A stretch of 64,000 nt of DNA, from contig JBBMNZ010000049.1 in the NCBI GenBank assembly GCA_037954325.1, forward strand, positions 248,001 to 312,000. The letters run 5' to 3'. Positions 36,800 to 48,200 of the stretch are shown here, one piece after another. Below the pieces are notes generated by a model, which saw nothing but the letters and a program-made list of their open reading frames with translations, was not told the origin of the DNA and made no database searches. Within the stretch, counting starts at the first letter, position 1. Each line of letters begins with the position of its first letter. The translations under genes were made by a program, and so were the position numbers. Source of the stretch: Fistularia commersonii. Lineage: Eukaryota > Chordata > Actinopteri > Syngnathiformes > Fistulariidae.

Positions 36800-38540
36800 T
36801 GTTGATATATGTTGTTTAGGACATGATTCTGCACAATATATGTCAAATTCAGTGTAATCCAGATACAAGTTCAAAAGATATAGCCATGAAGTCAAAAAGT
36901 GCTTATCTCACCCAGTTTAAATCTTTTTAGAGATAGAGTGGAAATAACTAATGAATTGCATCATACTGGTTTCTGCTGTTGATATATGTTGTTTAGGACA
37001 TGATTCTGCAAAATATATGTCAAATTTAGTGTAATCACATGACAGGTTTAAAAGATATCGCCATTCGTTCAAAAAGTGCTTATCTTATCGGGTAAAAGCA
37101 TTTTTGAATAAGAGAGGAAATAACTGATGGATTTCATCAAGCTGGATTTTGCCGTTGAATTATGTTGTTTAGAACATGATTTTGCACAATATATGTCAAA
37201 TTCAGTGTAATCCAGCGACAAGATCAAAAGATATAGCCATTCGTGCAAACAGTGCTTATCTCACCGATGTTGAAGCGTTTTTGATTAGGAGTGGAAATAA
37301 CTAATGGATTTCATCAAGTTGGTTTCTACTCTTGAAATATGTTGTTTAGGACATGATTCTGCACAATATTTTTCAAATTTAGTGTAATCAAATCATAGGT
37401 TCAGAAGATATAGCCATTCGTTCAAAAAGTGCTTATCTTATCGGGTTGAAGCGTTTTCGATTAAGAATGGAAATAACTAATGAATTTCACCAAGTTGGTT
37501 TTTGCTGTTGATATATGTTGTTCAGGACATGATTCTGCACAATATATGTCAAATTCAGTGTAATCCAGCTACAAGTTCAAAAGATATAGCCATAAGATAA
37601 AAAACTGCTTATCTTATCGAATTAAATCGTTTTTGAGTTGGAGTGGAAATAACTCATGAATTTCATCATGCTGGTTTCTGCTGTTGATATATGTTGTTTA
37701 GGACATGATTCTGCACAATATATGTCAAATTCAGTGTAATCCAGATACAAGTTCAAAAGATATAGCCATGAAGTCAAAAAGTGCTTATCTCACCCAGTTT
37801 AAATCTTTTTAGAGATAGAGTGGAAATAACTAATGAATTGCATCATACTGGTTTCTGCTGTTGATATATGTTGTTTAGGACATGATTCTGCAAAATATAT
37901 GTCAAATTTAGTGTAATCACATGACAGGTTTAAAAGATATCGCCATTCGTTCAAAAAGTGCTTATCTTATCGGGTAAAAGCATTTTTGAATAAGAGAGGA
38001 AATAACTGATGGATTTCATCAAGCTGGATTTTGCCGTTGAATTATGTTGTTTAGAACATGATTTTGCACAATATATGTCAAATTCAGTGTAATCCAGCGA
38101 CAAGATCAAAAGATATAGCCATTCGTGCAAACAGTGCTTATCTCACCGATGTTGAAGCGTTTTTGATTAGGAGTGGAAATAACTAATGGATTTCATCAAG
38201 TTGGTTTCTACTCTTGAAATATGTTGTTTAGGACATGATTCTGCACAATATTTTTCAAATTTAGTGTAATCAAATCATAGGTTCAGAAGATATAGCCATT
38301 CGTTCAAAAAGTGCTTATCTTATCGGGTTGAAGCGTTTTCGATTAAGAATGGAAATAACTAATGAATTTCACCAAGTTTGTTTTTGCTGTTGATATATGT
38401 TGTTCAGGACATGATTCTGCACAATATATGTCAAATTCAGTGTAATCCAGCTACAAGTTCAAAAGATATAGCCATAAGATAAAAAACTGCTTATCTTATC
38501 GAATTAAATCGTTTTTGAGTTGGAGTGGAAATAACTCATG
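36800..38540 (+). repeat. Five-monomer tandem (882 bp x 2)
   Basis: TCATACTGGTTTCTGC is at 36,961 and 37,843, an offset of 882 bp, equal to 5 x 176 plus 2. The unit contains the states CCATGAAGTC, AGAGATAGAGTGG, GGGTAAAAGC, GTGCAAACAGTGC, ACCGATGTTGAAGC and GGTTCAGAAG, all present in both copies. The second copy ends near 38,540 at TCATCCAGTTTG. The added base in ACCGATGTTG (a one-base insertion relative to ACCGAGTTG) is a useful lineage marker that recurs at 41,321. Confidence 0.87.
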
Positions 38541-41500
38541 AATTTCATCCAGTTTGTTTCTGCTGTTGATATATGTTGTTTAGGACATGATTCTGCACAA
38601 TATATATCAAATTCAGTGTAATCCAGATACAAGTTCAAAAGATAGAGCCATAAGGTCAAAAAGTACTTATCTTCCCTAGGTTAAATCTTTTTAGAGTTAG
38701 AGTGGAAATAACTAATGAATTTTGTCATTCTGGTTTCTGCTGTTGATATATGTTGTATAGGACATGATTCTGCAAAATATATGTCAAATTTAGTGTAATC
38801 ACATAACCGGTTTAAAAGATATAGCCATTTGTTCAAAAAGTGCTTATCTTATCGATTAAAGCATTTTTGAATAAGAGTGGAAAAAACGAATGAATTTCAC
38901 TAACCTGGTTTCTGCTGTTGATATATGTTGTTTACGACATGCTTTTGCACAAATATATGTCAAATTCAGTGTAGTCCAGCTACAAGTTCAAAAGATATAG
39001 CCATTCGTTCAAAAAGTGCTTATTTTATCGAGTCAAATCGTTTTTGAGTTTGAGTGGAAATAAGTAATGAATATCTTCATGCTGGTTTCTACTGTTGAAA
39101 TATGTTTTTTAGGACATGATTCTGAACAATAATTTCAAATTCACTGTAATCCAGCTACAAGTTCAAAAGATATAGCCATAAGGTTAAAAAGTGCTTATCT
39201 TACCGAGGTTTAATCTTTTTTGAGTTGCGGTGGAAATGACTAATGAATTTAGTCATGCTGGTTTCCTCTGTTGATATATGTTGTTCAGGACATGATTCTG
39301 CACAATATATGTCAAATTCAGTGTAATCCAGATACAAGTTCAAAAGATATAGCCATTCGTTCAAAAAGTGCTTATCTTACCTAGGTTAAATCTTTTTAGA
39401 GTTAGAGTGGAAATAACTAATGAATTTCGTCATTCTGGTTTTTGCTGTTGATATATGTTGTATAGGACATGATTCTGCAAAATATATGTCAAATTTAGTG
39501 TAATCACAACACCGGTTTAAAAGATATAGCCATTTGTTCAAAAAGTTCTTATCTTATCGGGTTAAAGCATTTTTGAATAAGAGTGGAAAAAACTAATGAA
39601 TTTCACTAACCTGGTTTCTGCTGTTGATATATGTTGTTTAGGACATGATTTTGCATAAAAATATGTCAAATTCTGTGTCATCCAGGTACAAGTTCAAAAG
39701 ATATAGCCATTTGTTCAAAAAGTGCTTCTCTCACCTAGTTGAAGCGTTTTTGATTAGGAGTGGAAATACCTAACGGATTTCATCAAGCTGGTTTTTGCCG
39801 TTGAAATATGTTGTTTAGAACATGATTTTGCACAAAATATGTCAAATTCAGTGTAATCCAGCTACAAGATCAAAAGATATAGCCATTCGTGCAAAAAGTG
39901 CTTATCTCACCGAGTTGAAGCGTTTTTGATTAGGAGTGGAAATAACTAATGAATTTCATCAAGTTTGTTTCTACTCTTAAAATCAGTTGTTTAGGACATG
40001 ATTCTGCACAATATATGTCAAATTTAATGTAATCACATCATAGGTTCAAAAGATATAGCCATTCGTTCAAAAAGTGCTTATCTGATCGGGTTGAAGCGTT
40101 TTCGATTAAGAATGGAAATAACTAATGAATTTCACCAAGTTGGTTTTTGCTGTTGATATATGTTGTTTAGGACATGATTCTGCACAATATATGTCAAATT
40201 CAGTGTAATCCAGATACGAGTTCAAAAGATATAGCCAAAAGGTCAAAGAGTGCTTATCTTACCGAGGTTAAATCTTTTTTGAGTTGGAATGGAAATAACT
40301 AATGAATTTCATCATTCTGGTTTCTGCTGTTTATATATGTTTTTTAGGACAAGATTTTGTACAATAAATGTCAAATTCAGTGTAATCCTGCTACAAGTTC
40401 AAAAAATATAGCCATTCGTTCAAAAAGTGCTTATCTTATCGAGTTAAATCGTTTTTGAGTTTGAGTGGAAATAACTAATGAATTTCATCATGCTGGTTTC
40501 TGCTGTTGAAATATGTTGTTTAGGACATGATTCTGCACAATATATGTCAAATTCAGTGTAATCCAGCTACAAGTTCAAAAGTTATAGCCATAAGGTTAAA
40601 AAGGGCTTATCTTACCGAGGTTAAATCTTTTTTGATTAGGAGTGGAAATGACGAATGAATTTAGTCATGCTGGTTTCTGCTGTTGATATATGTTGTTCAG
40701 GACATGATTCTGCACAATATATGTCAAATTCAGTGTAATCCAGCGACAAGATCAAAAAATATAGCCATTCATGCAAAAAGTGCTTATCTCACAGAGTTGA
40801 AGCGTTTTTGATTAGGTGTGGAAATAACTAAAGAATTTCATCAAGTTGGTTTCTACTGTTGAAATATGCTGTTTAGGACATGATTTTGTACAATATATGT
40901 CAAATTCAGTGTAATCCCATCACAGGTTCAAAAGATATAGCCATTCATTCAAAAAGTGCTTATCTCACCGAGTTAACGCGTTTTTGATGAAGAGAGGAAA
41001 TAACTATTTAATTTCACCAAGCCTGTTTCTTGTGTTGATAGATGTTGTGTAGGACATGATTCTGCACAATATATGTCAAATTCAGTGTAATCCAGCGACA
41101 AGATCAAAAGATATAGCCATTCGTTCAAAAACTGCTTATCTCTCCGAGTTGAAGCGTTTTTGAGTTGGAGTGGAAATTACTAATGAATTACAATATGCTG
41201 GTTTTTGCTGTTGATATATGTTTTTTAGGACATGATTCTGCACAATATATGTCAAATGCAGTGTAATCCAGCAACAAGTTAAAAGATATAGCCTTAAGGT
41301 CAAAAAGTGTTTATCTCACCGATGTTGAAGCGTTTTTGATTAGGAGTGGAAATAACTAATGGATTTCATCAAGTTGGTTTCTACTCTTGAAATATGTTGT
41401 TTAGGACATGATTCTGCACAATATTTTTCAAATTTAGTGTAATCACATCATAGGTTCAAAAGATATAGCCATTCGTTCAAAAAGTGCTTATCTTATCGGG

Positions 41501-42285
41501 TTGAAGCGTTTTCGATTAAGAATGGAAATAACTAATGAATTTCACCAAGTTGGTTTTTGCTGTTGATATATGTTGTTCAGGACATGATTCTGCACAATAT
41601 ATGTCAAATTCAGTGTAATCCAGCTACAAGTTCAAAAGATATAGCCATAAGATAAAAAACTCCTTATCTTATCGAATTAAATTATTTTTGAGTTGGAGTG
41701 GAAATAACTCATGAATTTCATCCAGCTGGTTTCTGCTGTTGATATATGTTGTTTAGGACATGATTCTGCACAATATATGTCAAATTCAGTGTAATCCAGA
41801 TACAAGTTCAAAAGATAGAGCCATGAGGTCAAAAAGTGCTTATCTTACCTAGGTTAAATCTTTTTAGAGTTAGAGTGGAAATAACTAATGAATTTTGTCA
41901 TTCTGGTTTCTGCTGTTGATATATGTTGTATAGGACATGATTCTGCAAAATATATGTCAAATTTAGTGTAATCACATAACCGGTTTAAAAGATATAGCCA
42001 TTTGTTCAAAAAGTGCTTATCTTATCGATTAAAGCATTTTTGAATAAGAGTGTAGAAAAAAACAATGAATTTCACTAACCTGGTTTCTGCTGTTGACATA
42101 TGTTGTTTAGGACATGCTTTTGCACAAATATATGTCAAATTCAGTGTAATCCAGCTACAAGTTCAAAAGATATAGCCATTCGTTCAAAAAGTGCTTATCT
42201 TATCGAGTCAAATCGTTTTTGAGTTTGAGTGGAAATAAGTAATGAATTTCTTCATGCTCTTTTCTTCTGTTGAAATATGTTGTTT
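38148..42285 (+). repeat. Eighteen-monomer repeat offset (3,173 bp): 38.15-39.11 and 41.32-42.29 kb
   Basis: GATGTTGAAGCG is at 38,148 and 41,321, and GATAGAGCCAT at 38,641 and 41,814. Both give an offset of 3,173 bp, about 18 monomers. The shared run (about 960 bp) includes TTTTCAAATTTAG, TAAGATAAAAAAC, AATTTTGTCATTC, ACATAACCGG, TATCGATTAAAGC and ATGCTTTTGCACAAATATATG. Between the copies lie 39.95-41.31 kb (copy of 14.62-16.33 kb) and a CTAGGTTAAATC run at 39.3-39.6 kb repeated at 42.3-42.6 kb. Confidence 0.82.
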
Positions 42286-43400
42286 AGGACATGATTCTGC
42301 ACAATATATGTCAAATTCAGTGTAATCCAGATACAAGTTCAAAAGATATAGCCATAAGGTCAAAAAGTGCTTATCTTACCTAGGTTAAATCTTTTTAGAG
42401 TTAGAGTGGAAATAACTAATGAATTTCGTCATTCTGGTTTCTGCTGTTGATATATGTTGTATAGGACATGATTCTGCAAAATATATGTCAAATTTAGTGT
42501 AATCACAACACCGGTTTAAAAGATATAGCCATTTGTTCAAAAAGTGCTTATCTTATCGGGTTAAAGCATTTTTGAATAAGAGTGGAAAAAACTAATGAAT
42601 TTCACTAACCTAGTTTCTGCTGTTGAAATATGTTGTTTAGGACATGATTTTGCATAAATATATGTCAAATTCAGTGTAATCCAGCTACAAGTTCAAAAGA
42701 TATAGCCATTTGTTCAAAAAGTGCTTATCTTATCGAGTCAACGCGTTTTTGATGAAGAGAGGAAATAACTATTGAATTTCACCAAGCTTGTTTCTGGTGT
42801 TGATAGATGTTGTGTAGGACATGATTCTGCACAATATATGTCAAATTCAGTGTAATCGAGCTACAAGTTCAAAAGATATAGCCATAAGGTCAAAGAGTGC
42901 TTATCTTACCGAGGTTAAATCTTTTTTGAGTTGGAATGGAAATAACTAATGAATTTCATCATTCTGATTTCTGCTGTTTATATATGTTGTTTAGGACATG
43001 ATTAAGCACAATATATGTAAAATTTAGTGTAATCACATCACCGGTTTAAAAGATATAGCCATTCGTTCAAAAAGTGCGTATCTGATCGGGTTGAAGCGTT
43101 TTCGATTAAGAATGGAAATAACTAATGAATTTCACCAAGTTGTTTTTTGCTGTTGATATATGTTGTTCAGGACATGATTCTGCACAATATATGTCAAATT
43201 CAGTGTAATCCAGCTACAAGTTCAAAAGATATAGCCATAAGATCAAAAACTGCTTATCTTATCGAATTAAATCGTTTTTGAGTTGGAGTGGAAGTAACTC
43301 ATGAATTTCATCATGCTGGTTTCTGCTGTTGATATATGTTGTTGAGAACATGATTCTGCACAATATATGTCAAATTCAGTGTAATCCAGCTACAAGTTCA

Positions 43401-43754
43401 AAAGTTATAGCCATAAGGTTAAAAAGGGCTTATCTTACCGAGGTTAAATCTTTTTTGAGTTGGAGTGGAAATGACGAATGAATTTAGTCATGCTGGTTTC
43501 TGCTGTCCAAATATGTTGTTCAGGACATGATTCTGCACAATATATGTCAAATTCAGTGTAATCCAGCTACAAGTTCAAAAGTTATAGCCATAAGGTTAAA
43601 AAGGGCTTATCTTACCGAGGTTAAATCTTTTTTGAGTTGGAGTGGAAATGACGAATGAATTTAGTCATGCTGGTTTCTGCTGTCCAAATATGTTGTTCAG
43701 GACATGATTCTGCACAATATATGTCAAATTCAGTGTAATCCAGCGACAAGATCA
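43401..43754 (+). repeat. Single-monomer tandem duplication (177 bp x 2)
   Basis: Two neighbouring monomers beginning AAAGTTATAGCCATAAGG (43,401 and 43,578) are the same over almost their full length. Both have the private states AAAAAGGGC, GACGAATG, TTTAGTCATGC and CTGTCCAAATATG. They differ only at the far end, AGCTACAAGTTC against AGCGACAAGATC. Neighbouring monomers elsewhere in the array are usually of different subtypes, so this is a very recent single-unit slip. Confidence 0.85.
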
Positions 43755-45140
43755 AAAAATATAGCCATTCATGCAAAAAGTGCTTATCTCACAGAGTTGA
43801 TGCGTTTTTGATTAGGTGTGGAAATAACTAAAGAATTTCATCAAGTTGGTTTCTACTCTTGAAATATGCTGTTTAGGACATGATTTTGTACAATATATGT
43901 CAAATTCAGTGTAATCCCATCACAGGTTCAAAAGATATAGCCATTCATTCAAAAAGTGCTTATCTCACCGAGTTAACGCGTTTTTGATGAAGAGAGTAAT
44001 AACTATTGAATTTCACCAAGCCTGTTTCTTGTGTTGATAGATGTTGTGTAGGACATGATTCTGCACAATATATGTCAAATTCAGTGTAATCCAGCGACAA
44101 GATCAAAAGATATAGCCATTCGTTCAAAAACTGCTTATCTCACCGAGTTGAAGCGTTTTTGAGTTGGAGTGGAAATTACTAATGAATTACAATATGCTGG
44201 TTTTTGCTGTTGATATATGTTTTTTAGGACATGATTCTGCACAATATATGTCAAATTCAGTGTAATCCAGCAACAAGTTAAAAGATATAGCCTTAAGGTC
44301 AAAAAGTGCTTATCTTACCGAGGTTAAATCTTTTTTGAGTTGCGGTGGAAATGACTAATGAATTTAGTCATGCTGGTTTCTGCTGTTGATATATGTTGTT
44401 CAGGACATGATTCTGCACAATATATGTCAAATTCAGTGTAATCCAGCGACAAGATCAAAAGATATAGCCATTCACGCAAAAAGTGCTTATCTCACGGAGT
44501 TGAAGCGTTTTTGATTAGGAGTGGAAATAACTAATGAATTTCATCAAATTTGTTTCTACTCTTGAAATATGCTGTTTAGGACATGATTTTGTACAATATA
44601 TGTCAAATTCAGTGTAATCCCATCACAGGTTCAAAAGATATAGCCATTCATTCAAAAAGTGCTTATCTCACCGAGTTAACGCGTTTTTGATGAAGAGAGT
44701 AATAACTATTGAATTTCACCAAGCCTGTTTCTTGTGTTGATAGATGTTGTGTAGGACATGATTCTGCACAATATGTGTCAAATTCAGTGTAATCCAGCGA
44801 CAAGATCAAAAGATATAGCCATTCGTTCAAAAACTGCTTATCTCACCGAGTTGAAGCGTTTTTGAGTTGGAGTGGAAATTACTAATGAATTACAATATGC
44901 TGGTTTTTGCTGTTGATATATGTTTTTTAGGACATGATTCTGCACAATATATGTCAAATTCAGTGTAATCCAGCAACAAGTTAAAAGATATAGCCTTAAG
45001 GTCAAAAAGTGCTTATCTTACCGAGGTTAAATCTTTTTTGAGTTTCGGTGGAAATGACTAATGAATTTAGTCATGCTGGTTTCTGCTGTTGATATATGCT
45101 GTTTAGGACATTATTTTGTACAATATATGTCAAATTCAGT
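43738..45140 (+). repeat. Four-monomer tandem (703 bp x 2)
   Basis: GAAGAGAGTAATAAC is at 43,989 and 44,692, an offset of 703 bp or four monomers. The unit contains GAAATATGCTG with GATTTTGTACAAT, TTCTTGTGTTGATAGATGTTGTGTAGG, TTACAATATGCTGG and TTAGTCATGCTGG. Related copies are at 15,760-16,415 and 40,738-41,310. The second copy here is closer to the one at 15.76 kb (CATTCACGC) than to its tandem neighbour (CATTCATGC), so exchange with a distant copy is likely. Confidence 0.83.
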
Positions 45141-48015
45141 GTAATCCCATCACAAGTTCAAAAGATATAGCCATTCGTTCAAAAAGTGCTTATCTTACCG
45201 AGTTAACGCGTTTTTGATGAAGAGAGGAAATAACTATTGAATTTCACCAAGCCTGTTTCTGGTGTTGATAGATGTTGTGTAGGACATGATTCTGCACAAT
45301 ATATGTCAAATTCAGTGTAATCCAGCTACAAGTTCAAAAGATATAGCCATAAGGTCAAAGAGTGCTTATCTTACCGAGGTTAAATCTTTTTTGAGTTGGA
45401 ATGGAAATAACTAATGAATTTCATCATTCTGGTTTCTGCTGTTTATATATGTTGTTTAGGACATGATTAAGCACAATATATGTAAAATTTAGTGTAATCA
45501 CATTACAGGTTTAAAAGATATAGCCATTCGTTCAAAAAGTGCTTATCTCACCGAGGTTAAGCGTTTTTGATTAAGAGAGGAAATAACTGATGAATTTCAT
45601 CAAGCCTGCTTCTGCTGTTGATAGATGTTGTAGAGGACATGATTCTGCACAATATATGTCAAATTCAGTGTAATCCAGCGACTAGATCAAAAGATATAGC
45701 CATTCGTTCAAAAACTGCTTATCTCACAGAGTTGAAGCGTTTTTGAGTTGGAGTGGAAATGACTAATGAATTTCATCAAGCTGGTTTCTGCTGTTGATAT
45801 ATGTTGTTTAGGACATGATTAAGCACAATATATGTCAAATTTAGTGTAATCACATCACAGGTTCAAAAGATATAGCCATTCGTTCAAAAAGTGCTTATTT
45901 AATCGGGTTGAAGCGTTTTTGATTAAGAGTGGAAATAACTAATGAATTTCACTTACCTGGTTTCTGCTGTTGATAGATGTTGTTTAGGACATGATTATGC
46001 ACAAAATAAGTCAAATTCAGTGTAATCCAGCGACAAGATAAAAAGACATAGTCATTCGTGCAAAAAGTGCTTATCTCACCGAGTTGAAGCGTTTTTGATT
46101 AGGAGTGGAAATAACTAATGAATTTCACCAAGTTGGTTTTGGCTGTTGATATATGTTGTTTAGGACATGATTCTGCACAATATATTTCAAATTCAGTGTA
46201 ATCCAGCTACAAGTTCAAAAGATATAGCCATAAGGTTAAAATGTGCTTATCTTACCGAGGTTTAATCTTTTTTGAGTTGGAGTGGAAATAACTAATGAAT
46301 GTCATCATGCTGGTTTCTGCTGTTGATATATGTTGTTTAGGACATGATTCTGCACAATATATGTCAAATTCAGTGTCATCCAGGTACAAGTTCAAAAGAT
46401 ATAGCCATTTGTTCAAAAAATGCTTCTCTCACCTAGTTGAAGCGTTTTTGATTAGGAGTGGAAATACCTAAAGGATTTCATCAAGCTGGTTTTTGCCGTT
46501 GAATTATGTTGTTTAGAACGTGATTTTGCACAAAATATGTCAAATTCAGTGTAATCCAGCTACAGGATCAAAAGATATAGCCATTCGTGCAAACAGTGCT
46601 TATCTCACCGAGTTGAAGCGTTTTTGATTAGGAGTGGAAATAACTAATGAATTTCATCAAGTTGGTTTCTACTCTTGAATATGTTGTTTAGGACATGATT
46701 CTGCACAATATATGTCAAATTTAATGTAATAACATAATAGGTTCAAAAGATATAGCCATTCGTTCAAAAAGTGCTTATCTCACCGAGTTAACGCGTTTTT
46801 GATGAAGAGAGGAAATAACTACTGAATTTCACCAAGCCTGTTTCTGGTGTTGATAGATGTTGTGTAGGACATGATTCTGCACAATATATGTCAAATTCAG
46901 TGTAATCCAGCGACTAGATCAAAAGATATAGCCATTCGTTCAAAAACTGCTTATCTCACAGAGTTGAACCGTTTTTGAGTTGGAGTTGAAATGACTAATG
47001 AATTGCATCAAGCTTCTTTTTGCTGTTGAAATTTGTTGTTTAGGAAATGATTCTGCACAATATATGTCAAATTCAGTGTAATCCAGCTACAAGTTCATAA
47101 GATATAGCCTTAAGGTCAAAAAGTGCTTATCTTACCGAGTTAAATCGTTGTTTAGTTGGAGTGGAAATAACTCATGAATTTCATCCAGCTGGTTACTGCT
47201 GTTGATATATGTTGTTTAGGACATGATTAAGCACAATATATTTCAAATTTAGTGTAATCACATCACAGGTTCAAAAGATATAGCCATTCGTACAAAAAGT
47301 GCTTATCTTATCGGGTTTAAGCGTTTTCGATTAAGAGTGGAAATAACTAATGAATTTCATCATGCTGGTTTCTGCTGATGATATATGTTGTTTAGGACAT
47401 GATTCTGCACAATATATGTCAAATTCAGTGTAATCCAGATACAAGTTCAAAAGATATAGCCATAAGGTCAAAAAGTGCTTATCATACCCAGGTTAAATCT
47501 TTTTAGAGATAGAGTGGAAATAACTAATGAATTTCATCATTCTGGTTTCTGCTGTTGATATATGTTGTTTAGGACATGATTCTGCAAAATATATGTCAAA
47601 TTTAATGTCATCACATGACCGGTTTAAAAGATATCGCCATTCGTTCAAAAAGTGCTTATCTTATCGAGTTAAATCGTTTTTGAGTTTGAGTGGAAATAAC
47701 TAATGAATTTCATCATGCTGGTTTCTGCTGTTGAAATATGTTGTTTAGGACATGATTCTGCACAATATATGTCAAATTCAGTGTAATCCAGCTACAAGTT
47801 CAAAAGATATAGGCATAAGGTTAAAAAGTGCTTATCTTACCGAGGTTAAATCTTTTTTGAGTTGGAGTGGAAATGACTAATGAATTTAGTCATGCTGGTT
47901 CCTGCTGTTGATATGTGTTGTTCAGGACATGATTCTGCACAATATATGTCAAATTCAGTGTAATCCAGCGAAAAGATCAAAAGATATAGCCATTCATGCA
48001 AAAAGTGCTTATCTT

Positions 48016-48200
48016 ACCGACTTGAAGCGTAATTGATTCGGAGTGGAAATAACTAATGAATTTAATCAAGCTGGTTTCTGCTGTTGAAATATGTTGTTTA
48101 GGACATGATTCTACACAAAGTATGTCAAATTCAGTGTAATCCAGCGTCAATATCAAAAGATATAGCCTTACGGTCAAAAAAAGCTTTTCTTACCGAATTG
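48016..48200 (+). repeat. Monomer pair marker: GACTTGAAGCGTA / CAGCGTCAATAT
   Basis: A monomer end reading ACCGACTTGAAGCGTA then TTGATTCGG is followed by a monomer with GATTCTACACAAA and CAGCGTCAATATC. The pair recurs at about 52,935, 55,936, 57,520 and 61,471. The later four carry AGATCT, and the 55.9 and 57.5 kb copies also TCTAGA, where this one still has AGTGCTTATCT. This copy therefore lacks the restriction-site variant found in the others. Confidence 0.7.
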
